Assembly: GCA_964431805.1 (NCBI GenBank)
Contig: CAYSKV010000004.1
Span: 1-64,000, forward strand
Length of the DNA stretch: 64,000 nt
Source of the DNA: JACPHD01 sp964431805
Lineage (GTDB): Bacteria > Patescibacteriota > Patescibacteriia > Patescibacteriales > GWC2-42-12
Direction of reading: 5' to 3'
Below the pieces are notes generated by a model. It did not search any database. It saw only the letters and a list, made by a program, of their open reading frames with translations, and was not told where the DNA came from. Below are positions 24,088 to 33,410 of this stretch, one piece after another (positions within the stretch are counted from its first letter, which is position 1; the number at the start of each line of letters is the position of its first letter). Both the position numbers and the translations under genes were made by a program.

Positions 24088-27000
24088 ATGACTACGAAAT
24101 TAAAAACTGATAGCCGAAGATTTTTTACCGAAACTAAAGCGGCTATTGATTTACCAGATTTAATTGAAATTCAAAAAGATTCTTATAATTGGTTTTTGCG
24201 CGAAGGACTAAAGGATCTATTTGAGGAAATTTCTCCGATAACTGATTTTATCGGTCGTAATCTTGAATTATCTTTAGAAGATTATTATTTAGACGAACCT
24301 AAATTTGATGAAAGCGAAAGTAAGGCTAAAAATATTACTTATGAAGCTTCTTTACGAGTTAAAGCGAAATTATCAAATAAAAAAACCGGCCAAAGCGTTA
24401 CTCAAGAAGTATTTTTAGGCGACTTTCCTTTAATGACTAAAAACGGCACTTTTATAGTTAACGGCATTGAAAGAGTTGTGGTCTCGCAGTTAATTAGAAG
24501 CGCCGGCGTTATCTTTACTTCAGAATTTATAAAAGGAAAAAAATATTACGGTGCTAAAGTTATACCTAACCGAGGCGCTTGGCTTGAAATTGAAACCGAC
24601 ATGAACGACGTAATCTGGGTTAGAATTGATAGAAAAAGAAAAGTTGCTATTACTTCTTTATTTAGAGCTTTTGGTTATTCAACCGATGAAGAAATAAAAC
24701 AATTATTTGCCGGTGAAGAAGAAATAACCTCAGGCATTGACGGTGAAAAGAGTTTGCTTGGTTTTATTGAAGCTACTATAGCTAAAGATGCGGCTAAAAA
24801 TGAAGCCGAAGGATTAAAAGAAGTATATAAAAGAATCAGGCCAGGCGATTTAGCCACAACTGATAATGCCAGACAATTAATTCACTCCATGTTTTTTAGA
24901 TTTGATCGCTATGATTTTGATCGCGTCGGCCGCTACAAGATGAATAAACGATTTAATCAGAATGTCGTCAATAATAAAGAAAATAGAGTTTTAAGAAGAG
25001 AAGATTTGGTCGCGATTGTTAAAGAAGTTGTCAGATTAAATATTACTCAAGAAAAAGAAGATGATATAGATCATTTAGGCAATCGCCGCGTTAGAGCGAT
25101 TGGCGAATTAATTCAAAATAAATTTAGAGTTGGTCTCGCCAGAATGGAAAGAATTGTTAGGGACAGAATGAGTATTATGGATATTGATAGTTTAACGCCG
25201 AATAAATTAATTAATGCTCGTCCGGTGATTAGCGTAGTTAAGGAATTTTTCATGTCTTCGCAATTATCGCAATTTATGGATCAGACAAATCCTTTAGCCG
25301 AACTTGAACATAAACGTAGATTATCAGCTATGGGCCCAGGCGGTTTAACTCGCGAACGCGCTGGTTTCGAAGTGCGCGATGTGCACACCACTCATTACAG
25401 TCGTATTTGTCCGATTGCCACGCCAGAAGGTCCAAATATTGGTTTGGTTGGCCATTTAGCTAGTTATGCCAGACTTAATAGTTATGGTTTTATTGAAGCG
25501 CCTTATCGCGTAGTTTTACATGACATAGAAAATGACCCGGCTAAAACTGTTAATAAAATTGCTCGTGAAGATATTTATGAAATTAAAGGCGATAAAAAAG
25601 GCAAATTGATTATTAAAGCCGGTCAGGTAATTGATAAGAAAGTTGCAGTTGAATTAAAAGAAAAAATGGGGCATGTTACTATTCCGATAGTACCTGTTTT
25701 AGGCGACGAGATTGTTTACCTTGATGCTTTTGAAGAAGAAAAATATATTTCCACGCCGGCGACCACCCCGGTTGATGCTAACGGATATTTTAAGGTTCAA
25801 AAAGCTGAAGCTCGTAAGTATGGTCAACCTTCGCTTGAACCAGTTGAAAAAATAGATTTAATTGGCGTAGCGCCGAATCAAATTGTTTCTGTGGCCACTT
25901 CTTTAATTCCATTTTTGGAACATGATGATGGTATCAGAGCTTTAATGGGAACTAACATGCAACGCCAAGCTGTACCATTAATAACGGCTGAAGCGCCTAT
26001 TGTCGGTACGGGCATGGAAGCTAGAGCCGCTACTGATTGCGGACATGTAATTTTAGCTCCTGACGACGGAGAAATTGTTAAAGTTGATGGCGGCACAATT
26101 GAGTTTAAAGATAAAAAAGGCAAAACGACTAAGTATGTTTTAAATAAATTTTTACGTTCTAATGCTTCAACCTGCATAAATCAACGTCCGATCGTTGATC
26201 GAGGAGATAAAGTAAAGAAAGGCGATGTTTTAACTAACAGCTCAGCCGTAGATAATGGCGAATTGTCGTTAGGACGAAATGTTTTTGTAGCTTTTATGAC
26301 CTGGGAAGGTTTTAACTATGAAGACGCGGTAATTATTTCTGAACGTTTAATTAAGGAAGATGTTTATTCTTCAATTCATATAGAAAATTATACGATTGAC
26401 GTACGCGATACTAAGCTCGGACCGGAATTAATAACTAACGACATTCCTAATATCAGCGAAGAAAAATTAAAAGATTTAGATGAACGCGGTATTGTTCGTA
26501 TCAGCGCCGAAGTTTCTTCAGGTGATATTTTAGTCGGTAAAATTACGCCGAAAGGTGAGACCGAATTATCGGCGGAAGAAAAATTATTGCGCGCGATTTT
26601 TGGTGAAAAAGCCAAAGATGTTAGAGATTCTTCATTATATTTAGAGCATGGTGAACACGGTAAAGTGGTTGATGTTAAAATATTCTCTAGAGAAGACGGC
26701 GATAAATTAGCGGCTGGAGTAATTCAATCAATTCAGGTAACCGTAGCTAACTTAAGAAAGATTCAAATTGGAGATAAAATGGCTGGCCGTCATGGTAACA
26801 AAGGTGTTATTTCTAAAGTTGTGCCAGTTGAAGACATGCCTTACTTAGCCGATGGTACGCCGATTGAAATAATTTTGTCGCCTTTAGGTGTTGTTTCAAG
26901 AATGAACTTGGGACAGATTTTAGAAACTCATTTAGGTTATGCCGCGAAAAAATTAAATTATAAAATAGCCGTACCTCCATTAAACGGCATTGCTGAAAAA

Positions 27001-27543
27001 CAAATTAAAGAAGAATTGGCGAAAGCTGATTTACCAACTAACGGTAAAGTAACTCTTTATGACGGTAAGACCGGTGAGGCTTATGATAATCAAGTGGTTA
27101 TTGGTTATAAATACATGTTGAAATTAAATCACATGGTTGAAGATAAGATGCACCAACGTTCTATTGGTCCATACTCATTAATTACACAACAGCCTTTAGG
27201 CGGTAAAGCCCAATTCGGCGGACAACGTTTCGGAGAAATGGAAGTCTGGGCGCTTGAAGCTTACGGCGCAGCTCATTGCTTGCAAGAAATCTTAACCATT
27301 AAATCAGACGATGTGCCAGGCAGAAGTAAGGCTTATGAGTCAATTATTAAAGGTGAGCCGATTAGAAAATTAAATGTCCCAGAATCATTTAACGTTTTAG
27401 TTAGAGAATTAAAAGGTTTATGCTTAGACGTTGAATTAATGCAAGGTGATCAAGTAATAAGTTTAGAACGCCAAGGAGATGATAAACCGGCAGAAGAAGG
27501 GGAAAGAAGAAGCAATTTTGGAGAAAAAGTTGAAATAATATAA
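24088..27543 (+). CDS. rpoB: DNA-directed RNA polymerase subunit beta
   Basis: Catalytic subunit of RNA polymerase, 1151 aa. Conserved segments are visible: the rifampicin region (SQLSQFMDQTNPLAELEHKRRLSAMGPGGL... with RVGLARMER before it), HYSRICPIATPEGPNIGL, GYNYEDA-like WEGFNYEDAVIISERL, the KMAGRHGNKGVISKV region and the C-terminal QPLGGKAQFGGQRFGEMEVWALEAYGA. It is followed 38 nt later by rpoC in the usual order. Length is close to that of other compact bacterial beta subunits. No SD at the start. Confidence 0.99.
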   Translation: MTTKLKTDSRRFFTETKAAIDLPDLIEIQKDSYNWFLREGLKDLFEEISPITDFIGRNLELSLEDYYLDEPKFDESESKAKNITYEASLRVKAKLSNKKTGQSVTQEVFLGDFPLMTKNGTFIVNGIERVVVSQLIRSAGVIFTSEFIKGKKYYGAKVIPNRGAWLEIETDMNDVIWVRIDRKRKVAITSLFRAFGYSTDEEIKQLFAGEEEITSGIDGEKSLLGFIEATIAKDAAKNEAEGLKEVYKRIRPGDLATTDNARQLIHSMFFRFDRYDFDRVGRYKMNKRFNQNVVNNKENRVLRREDLVAIVKEVVRLNITQEKEDDIDHLGNRRVRAIGELIQNKFRVGLARMERIVRDRMSIMDIDSLTPNKLINARPVISVVKEFFMSSQLSQFMDQTNPLAELEHKRRLSAMGPGGLTRERAGFEVRDVHTTHYSRICPIATPEGPNIGLVGHLASYARLNSYGFIEAPYRVVLHDIENDPAKTVNKIAREDIYEIKGDKKGKLIIKAGQVIDKKVAVELKEKMGHVTIPIVPVLGDEIVYLDAFEEEKYISTPATTPVDANGYFKVQKAEARKYGQPSLEPVEKIDLIGVAPNQIVSVATSLIPFLEHDDGIRALMGTNMQRQAVPLITAEAPIVGTGMEARAATDCGHVILAPDDGEIVKVDGGTIEFKDKKGKTTKYVLNKFLRSNASTCINQRPIVDRGDKVKKGDVLTNSSAVDNGELSLGRNVFVAFMTWEGFNYEDAVIISERLIKEDVYSSIHIENYTIDVRDTKLGPELITNDIPNISEEKLKDLDERGIVRISAEVSSGDILVGKITPKGETELSAEEKLLRAIFGEKAKDVRDSSLYLEHGEHGKVVDVKIFSREDGDKLAAGVIQSIQVTVANLRKIQIGDKMAGRHGNKGVISKVVPVEDMPYLADGTPIEIILSPLGVVSRMNLGQILETHLGYAAKKLNYKIAVPPLNGIAEKQIKEELAKADLPTNGKVTLYDGKTGEAYDNQVVIGYKYMLKLNHMVEDKMHQRSIGPYSLITQQPLGGKAQFGGQRFGEMEVWALEAYGAAHCLQEILTIKSDDVPGRSKAYESIIKGEPIRKLNVPESFNVLVRELKGLCLDVELMQGDQVISLERQGDDKPAEEGERRSNFGEKVEII

Positions 27544-27581
27544 ACAGTAATTATAAATTAAATTTAAAATACTATAATATT

Positions 27582-30500
27582 ATGCTTAATCCAATAAAAA
27601 CAACTGATTTTGACGCCATTAAATTAAAATTAGCTTCACCAGAAGAAGTTTTAAATTGGTCTCATGGCGAAGTCACTCGCCCAGAAACCATTAATTATCG
27701 TACGCAAAAACCGGAAAAAGATGGGTTGTTTTGCGAACGAATTTTTGGGCCGTCAAAAGATTGGGAATGCTATTGCGGAAAATATAAAAAAATTCGCTAT
27801 AAAGGCATAATTTGCGATAAGTGTGGCGTAGAAGTAACTAGAAGTTTAGTTAGACGCGAACGCATGGGCCATATAAAACTTGAAGCGCCAGTTTCGCATA
27901 TTTGGTTTTTGCGCGGCACTTCTTCAAAAATTGGTTTAATTTTAGATTTACCGATGCAGGCTCTAGAAAAGGTTGTTTACTTCGCTAGTTTTATTATTTC
28001 TGATGTTAATGAAGAATTGCATTTAGCCACTATTGAACAAATTAAGCAAGAATATAAAAATAAGAGAAAATCCATTGAAGCTGATTGGCAAAAACAAGTT
28101 AATGAAATTAAAAATAAAAAAGGCAAATTATTAACTCAGGGTAAAAGTGAATTTGAAATTGAAACTTTGTTAAGCCAGGAAATTGAAGCTTTGGAAAAAA
28201 TAAAAAATGATAAGCTTAATAATTTAGAGCAAGCTTTTGATCAAGCGCAAAAAGAACTAAAAGATTTAAAACCTCTAACTATAATTTCTGAAAGCGTTTA
28301 TCAAAATTTAAGTTTAAAATACGGCCATATTTTTACCGCCGATATTGGCGCTAGCGCTATTAGAAAACTTTTAGAAAAAATTGATTTAGATAAAACCATT
28401 GAACAAATAGATAAAGAACTTTTAGTAGCGATTGATTCAAAAAAGGATAAAATGATTCGACGCTTAAAATTATTAAAGAGCTTAAGAGCTAATAATTTAA
28501 GGCCGGAATGGATGATTTTAAATGTAGTGCCGGTTATACCGCCAGATTTAAGGCCGATGGTACCGCTTGATGGCGGACGTTTTGCCACTTCTGATTTAAA
28601 TGATTTATATCGCAGAATTATTAATCGTAATAATCGTTTAAAACAATTGATTGAACTTAACGCGCCGGAAGTTATTTGCCGCAATGAAAAGAGAATGCTT
28701 CAGGAAGCGGTTGACGCTTTAATTGATAATTCTATTAGACATGGCAAAACTGTTGTGGCGTCTACCGGCCAAAAAAGAATGCTAAAGTCACTCGCTGATT
28801 CCTTAAAAGGCAAACAAGGCAGATTCAGACAGAATTTACTTGGTAAAAGAATTGATTATTCAGGTAGAAGCGTTATCGTAGTTAATCCAAATTTGAATTT
28901 AGATCAATGCGGTTTACCGAAGCGCATGGCTTTAGAATTATTTAAACCTTTTATTATTAGCCAATTAATTAATAAAGAGATTGTTCATAATGTTAGAAGC
29001 GCTTCTCGCTATATTGAATCAGGCAAAGATGAAGTTTGGGATATTTTAGAAAATATTGTTAAGAAATCATTCGTTATGTTAAATCGCGCGCCGACTTTGC
29101 ATCGTTTAGGTATTCAAGCTTTTAGGCCAATTTTAATTGAAGGTTTAGCGATTCAAGTTAATCCTTTGGTTTGTACGGCTTTTAACGCTGACTTTGACGG
29201 CGACCAAATGGCGGTTCATGTGCCTTTGACCGAAGAAGCGATTGCCGAAGCTCGCGATATTATGTTAGCCAGTCATAATTTATTAAAGCCGGCTACCGGC
29301 GATCCAGTAGTCGCGCCCAACCAAGATATAGTTTGGGGAGCTTTTTATATCACTAATGTTGATCAGGCCTATGCAGACGCTGATGAGAAAAAATTAAAGA
29401 ATTTTTGCTCACCCGAAGATGCTAAATTATCCTATAGCATGAAGAATATAAAATTACAGCAGAAAATTAGAGTAATGATAGATGATAAATTAATTATTAC
29501 TACCGTGGGCAGAATTATTTTTAATGAAGTTTTACCTCCAAAATTACGTTTTGTTAATGAAACTGTAGGCAAAGGTAAATTAAAAAATTTAGTTAAAGAA
29601 TGTTTAAGACATTACGGCGAACAACCGACGATTGATCTATTGGATAATTTAAAGAAGACCAGTTTTAAATATATTACTAAAAGCGGATTGTCTTGGGGCA
29701 TGGACGATATACCTCATCTTTATGAAAAAGATGAAATGTTGGTTCAAGCTTCAAAGCAGGCTGAAGAAATTAGCGAACAATATCGAGATGGTCTTTTAAC
29801 TGATAGTGAAAGATATAGTAAAATTATTGAGCTTTGGACTACGGTTAAAGAAAAAGTAACAGAAATTTGCCGTCACCATCTACCGAAAGATGGGCCGGTT
29901 TATTCTATGATTGAATCAGGCGCTCGCGGTTCTTGGGCTCAGTTAACTCAAATTTTAGGCATGAAAGGCTTAGTAACTTCACCTTCGGGCGATATTATTG
30001 AATTGCCGGTTAAAGGAAATTTTAAACAAGGCTTTTCGGTTCTTGAATATTTTATTGCTACGCACGGTGTGCGTAAAGGTTTGTCCGATACAGCTCTTCG
30101 TACTTCTAATGCCGGTTATTTAACTAGACGCTTAGTTGATGTTTCACAAGATATTATTATAGTTAAAGATGATTGCGGAGATGATGAAGGCTTGTTAATT
30201 ACTAAAAAGGAAAGTGAAGAAATGAGCGAGAGTTTAGTTAAGCGCATGACCGGTAGATTTTTAGCGGCTGATTTAAAAAATAAAACCGGGAAAGTTTTAA
30301 TAAAAGCCGGTGAATTAGTTACTGAAGATTTGGCGGAAAAAATTGCTAAAGAAGATATTTTAGAAGCGAAAATTAGATCGGTTTTAACTTGTAAAATTCA
30401 TCGCGGTATTTGCTCTAAATGTTATGGTTATGATTTAGCTTATAATAAAACGGTTAAAATGGGCACGGCTGTAGGTATTATTGCGGCTCAATCAATTGGT

Positions 30501-31526
30501 GAACCAGGAACTCAGCTTACTATGAGAACCTTTCATACTGGAGGTGTGGCTGGTCAAGAAGATATTACTCAGGGCTTACCAAGAGTAGAAGAAATTTTCG
30601 AAGGACGACCGCCAAAAAAGAAAGCTTTTATCGCTGATGTTGCCGGTAAGGTTAAAATTGAAACCGCCCAAAGAACTATTGCTCATGAAACTGGCGAAAT
30701 GATTATTTCTAATCCGCAATCAAAAATTTTAAAGATATATTATCAGGGCGCGGAAAGCGATAAATATTATTTTGCTGAAGCGATTAAAGAAGCTAGAGCA
30801 GAAGATAAAGATAATAAAAATAAAGAAGTAAAAATATTAGTTAAGGACGGAGCAGAAGTCGTTAAAAATAGCGAACTATTTTCCGTTGGTAAAAAGGTTT
30901 TTAAAGCTAGAAAAGCTGGCGTAATAAAATTAGACGAAAAGTTAATTAAAATTGTTAGCGACGTAGAAAAAGTTAAAGAATATATTGTGCCGAAAGGTTT
31001 TGGTATTTGGGTTAAAGATGGCGAAGAAGTTAAAATTGGCGATCAATTAACTGAAGGTTCGTTTGATCTACATCAATTATTTCAATTACGCGGTAAATTA
31101 GAAGCGCAAAAATATATTATTAAAGAAATTCAATATGTTTATTCATCTCAAGGTCAGCCTTTAAATGATAAACATATAGAAATAATCGCTCGCCAGATGT
31201 TTGCTCGTGTTTACGTTAATGATGCCGGTGATACAGAATTATTACCAGGAGAAATTGTGGAAAAAGCGATTTTTGACCGAACTAATGAAGAGACTAAATC
31301 TAGTGGAAAAAAAGTAGCCAAAGGCGATCAGTTATTATTAGGCATAACTAAATCATCTTTAACCACTAATAGCTTTTTGTCAGCGGCTTCATTTCAAGAA
31401 ACCGCCAGAGTTTTAATTGACGCAGCTGTTACCGGCAAAGTTGATCATCTTGAAGGTTTAAAAGAAAATGTTATTATTGGTCGGCCAATTCCAGCTGGCA
31501 CGGGTTATCGGGCGAAAGCAGATTAA
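27582..31526 (+). CDS. rpoC: DNA-directed RNA polymerase subunit beta'
   Basis: The 1314-aa beta' subunit carries the N-terminal zinc finger (CYCGKY...CDKCGVEV), the bridge and trigger regions (SGARGSWAQLTQILGMKG, HGVRKGLSDTALRTSNAGYLTRRLVDV, GEPGTQLTMRTFHTGG) and the catalytic Mg-binding loop N535ADFDGDQMA. The second zinc site is CKIHRGICSKCYG. It shares the rpoB transcript and ends at a bidirectional terminator facing the minus-strand por operon. Confidence 0.99.
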   Translation: MLNPIKTTDFDAIKLKLASPEEVLNWSHGEVTRPETINYRTQKPEKDGLFCERIFGPSKDWECYCGKYKKIRYKGIICDKCGVEVTRSLVRRERMGHIKLEAPVSHIWFLRGTSSKIGLILDLPMQALEKVVYFASFIISDVNEELHLATIEQIKQEYKNKRKSIEADWQKQVNEIKNKKGKLLTQGKSEFEIETLLSQEIEALEKIKNDKLNNLEQAFDQAQKELKDLKPLTIISESVYQNLSLKYGHIFTADIGASAIRKLLEKIDLDKTIEQIDKELLVAIDSKKDKMIRRLKLLKSLRANNLRPEWMILNVVPVIPPDLRPMVPLDGGRFATSDLNDLYRRIINRNNRLKQLIELNAPEVICRNEKRMLQEAVDALIDNSIRHGKTVVASTGQKRMLKSLADSLKGKQGRFRQNLLGKRIDYSGRSVIVVNPNLNLDQCGLPKRMALELFKPFIISQLINKEIVHNVRSASRYIESGKDEVWDILENIVKKSFVMLNRAPTLHRLGIQAFRPILIEGLAIQVNPLVCTAFNADFDGDQMAVHVPLTEEAIAEARDIMLASHNLLKPATGDPVVAPNQDIVWGAFYITNVDQAYADADEKKLKNFCSPEDAKLSYSMKNIKLQQKIRVMIDDKLIITTVGRIIFNEVLPPKLRFVNETVGKGKLKNLVKECLRHYGEQPTIDLLDNLKKTSFKYITKSGLSWGMDDIPHLYEKDEMLVQASKQAEEISEQYRDGLLTDSERYSKIIELWTTVKEKVTEICRHHLPKDGPVYSMIESGARGSWAQLTQILGMKGLVTSPSGDIIELPVKGNFKQGFSVLEYFIATHGVRKGLSDTALRTSNAGYLTRRLVDVSQDIIIVKDDCGDDEGLLITKKESEEMSESLVKRMTGRFLAADLKNKTGKVLIKAGELVTEDLAEKIAKEDILEAKIRSVLTCKIHRGICSKCYGYDLAYNKTVKMGTAVGIIAAQSIGEPGTQLTMRTFHTGGVAGQEDITQGLPRVEEIFEGRPPKKKAFIADVAGKVKIETAQRTIAHETGEMIISNPQSKILKIYYQGAESDKYYFAEAIKEARAEDKDNKNKEVKILVKDGAEVVKNSELFSVGKKVFKARKAGVIKLDEKLIKIVSDVEKVKEYIVPKGFGIWVKDGEEVKIGDQLTEGSFDLHQLFQLRGKLEAQKYIIKEIQYVYSSQGQPLNDKHIEIIARQMFARVYVNDAGDTELLPGEIVEKAIFDRTNEETKSSGKKVAKGDQLLLGITKSSLTTNSFLSAASFQETARVLIDAAVTGKVDHLEGLKENVIIGRPIPAGTGYRAKAD

Positions 31527-31555
31527 ATTGTTATTTGTTCTTTTTTATATAAAAC

Positions 31556-31593
31556 AAAAAAGGCATTACGGTGAAAACCATAATGCCTTTTTT
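31556..31593. terminator. Bidirectional terminator between rpoC and porB
   Basis: AAAAAAGGCATTA and TAATGCCTTTTTT form a long stem with inner GG/CC pairs around a short A-rich loop. A and T tracts on the two sides suit both converging transcripts. Confidence 0.9.
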
Positions 31594-31603
31594 GTTTGAG
31601 TAA

Positions 31604-32509
31604 TTATTTCAAATTATATTTTTTTACATTTTCATCGGCCAGTTTTTGAATATAAGCGATTTGTTTTTTTCCTGAACCATTTTTAAATAGATGTTTAAAT
31701 CTGCCTTGCGGTTTTAAATAATTTTCAACTGGCGGACGCTGAGCTGGTACTTTTATTACTTCGCTAAGTTGACCATTTACATATTCGACTGCTGGATAAA
31801 TGCCAGTCTGTACGGCTAATTTAGCTAAATTTATAGTTTGGTTGGGTTCAATTTTCCAGCCTGGTATGCAAGGCACTAAAATTTGTAGATATGAAGGGCC
31901 CGGAGTGGCTATAGCCTTTTTAACTTTTTTAATTATATCTAATGGGTAAGCGACCGTAGTTTGCGCTACATATTTTAAGCCGTGCGCTAAAGCGATAGCT
32001 AGCATGTCTTTTTTTATAAAATGTGAACCAATACCGTTGATATCGGGTGAAGTTCCGGCCGGAGTAGTCGTAGTGTTAGCGGCCCAGGGAGTAGCTGCGC
32101 TAGCTTGTGCACCTGTGTTCATATAGCCTTCGTTATCGTAACAAACATAAAGAATATTTTCACCGCGTTCCCACATGCCGCTAATTAAGCCAAAACCGAT
32201 ATCAAAAGTGCCACCATCGCCGCCTTGGGCAACAACTTTAATTTTTTTGTCTTTACCTTGCGTTTTTAAGGCAGCTTGAATGCCCGAAGCAACGGCCGTG
32301 GCATTTTCAAATAAAGAATGAATCCAGGGCATGCCCCAACTTGATTCTGGGTAAGGCGTGGTGACAACTTCTAAACAACCGGTGGCGTTAGCGATAATAG
32401 TATCCGGGCCTAAACTGTCGGCCACTAATCGGGCCGCAATCATCTGGCCGCAACCAGCGCAACCGCGATGACCTGGAGAAAAAAGAGTTTTTCTTGTATT
32501 ATTTTTCAT
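31604..32509 (-). CDS. porB: 2-oxoacid (pyruvate):ferredoxin oxidoreductase beta subunit
   Basis: Thiamine-diphosphate-binding subunit of PFOR, which oxidises pyruvate to acetyl-CoA and reduces ferredoxin. The 301-aa protein has the N-terminal 4Fe-4S ligands GCAGCGQ, the ThDP motif GGDGGTFDIGFG and the YDNEGYMNTGAQ segment typical of archaeal-type PorB, with a further Cys in the LVPCIPGW motif. Transcribed leftwards as the last gene of the por cluster. Five unrelated genes separate it from porA, but it starts only 12 nt after the previous stop, so one transcript is likely. Confidence 0.95.
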   Translation of the reverse strand: MKNNTRKTLFSPGHRGCAGCGQMIAARLVADSLGPDTIIANATGCLEVVTTPYPESSWGMPWIHSLFENATAVASGIQAALKTQGKDKKIKVVAQGGDGGTFDIGFGLISGMWERGENILYVCYDNEGYMNTGAQASAATPWAANTTTTPAGTSPDINGIGSHFIKKDMLAIALAHGLKYVAQTTVAYPLDIIKKVKKAIATPGPSYLQILVPCIPGWKIEPNQTINLAKLAVQTGIYPAVEYVNGQLSEVIKVPAQRPPVENYLKPQGRFKHLFKNGSGKKQIAYIQKLADENVKKYNLK

Positions 32510-32521
32510 GTTTTTATAATT

Positions 32522-32734
32522 TTAATTGGCTTCAGCAATTTGTTTTTTAAAATTTTTAATTTCTTTTGCTTTATATATTTGACCAATAAATTTAGACGCA
32601 TTAAGTATTTCAATTAAAACAGGTTTTTTGGATTTTGATAAATGAATAATAAAATTACCAAGTTCAATCGCGTTTTTAATTGGATCTTTAGTAATTTCCC
32701 AGCTTATAATATTAGCTTCAATATCGTATTGCAT
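32522..32734 (-). CDS. DUF2283-like small protein (putative antitoxin)
   Basis: A 70-aa protein with the DUF2283 layout: MQYDIEANIISW (strand with YD-E), an acidic middle, and LIEILNASKFIG, matching the family's 'GIEILDAS'. Members commonly sit next to DUF4258 proteins. Here it lies 4 nt after the DUF4258-like gene on the minus strand. An antitoxin role is inferred from this pairing only. Confidence 0.7.
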   Translation of the reverse strand: MQYDIEANIISWEITKDPIKNAIELGNFIIHLSKSKKPVLIEILNASKFIGQIYKAKEIKNFKKQIAEAN

Positions 32735-32738
32735 AATT

Positions 32739-32954
32739 TTATTTAATAGGAAAAAAAGTTATAATTTTTATTATTTCAGCCTCTTTTTTATAAATAACTT
32801 TTATATTTTCTTTTTGCGCCGTCAAAAGTTTATCTTTTTTTCCGGCTTTGTCAGGCGCGCTAACCGTATCTTCAATTTGCTCGCGCGTAAAAAAGATTTT
32901 ATGTTTATTTAATAAATCAAATTTTTGTTCGGCGTATTTAGTAAAGTAAAACAT
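32739..32954 (-). CDS. DUF4258-like small protein (putative RelE-type toxin)
   Basis: A 71-aa protein resembling DUF4258, a RelE/ParE-like fold: N-terminal FTKYAEQKFDLLNKHKIFFTREQIEDTV (family 'HArERM-RgI-EEV'), then VSAPDKAGKKDK and a C-terminal strand KVIYKKEAEIIKIITFFP. It overlaps nothing and lies directly before the DUF2283 gene. Toxin activity is not shown by the sequence. Confidence 0.7.
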   Translation of the reverse strand: MFYFTKYAEQKFDLLNKHKIFFTREQIEDTVSAPDKAGKKDKLLTAQKENIKVIYKKEAEIIKIITFFPIK

Positions 32955-32955
32955 A

Positions 32956-33390
32956 TTATTTGGGGAAAGCCGTGCTATTTGGGCAAAAACTTAAGCCGTA
33001 ATTAATATCTTGTAATTTAAACATATCAATAATTCCTCCCAATGGTCTTAGGTCAATAGTTAGTTTACAAGCATCTTCTTTTTTTATTTCTAAAATTTTA
33101 ATAAATTTTTTTTCTGCATTTTCGCGAGCTACTTGAATGTCAGGGCTACTAATAATGATAGAAAAACGATTAGTTTTTTTATCATACGTAAAAAAATAAT
33201 TCTGATTTTTATTATAGTAGAAAGTTCCATTGATATTTTCAAAATTTTTATTAGTTTCTGGGTCAACAATTTTAATAATACCAGAAGGGGATTCTAGATA
33301 AACCTTTTTACTTTGAAGAGAATAAAATATAATAATACTGATAAGTAAAATTATAATAAAGAATAGTATTAAAAAGTATTTTTTTTTCAT
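32956..33390 (-). CDS. Membrane-anchored protein of unknown function
   Basis: A 144-aa protein with one N-terminal TM helix (KKKYFLILFFIIILLISIIIFYSL) and an extracytoplasmic domain with two cysteines. The frame is open from 33420, but the ATG at 33390 gives a standard signal-anchor and avoids overlap with the upstream gene. It follows the two VirB2-like genes and may belong with them. No family is recognised. Confidence 0.65.
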   Translation of the reverse strand: MKKKYFLILFFIIILLISIIIFYSLQSKKVYLESPSGIIKIVDPETNKNFENINGTFYYNKNQNYFFTYDKKTNRFSIIISSPDIQVARENAEKKFIKILEIKKEDACKLTIDLRPLGGIIDMFKLQDINYGLSFCPNSTAFPK

Positions 33391-33410
33391 ATTTTTAATT
33401 ATTAAATTTA

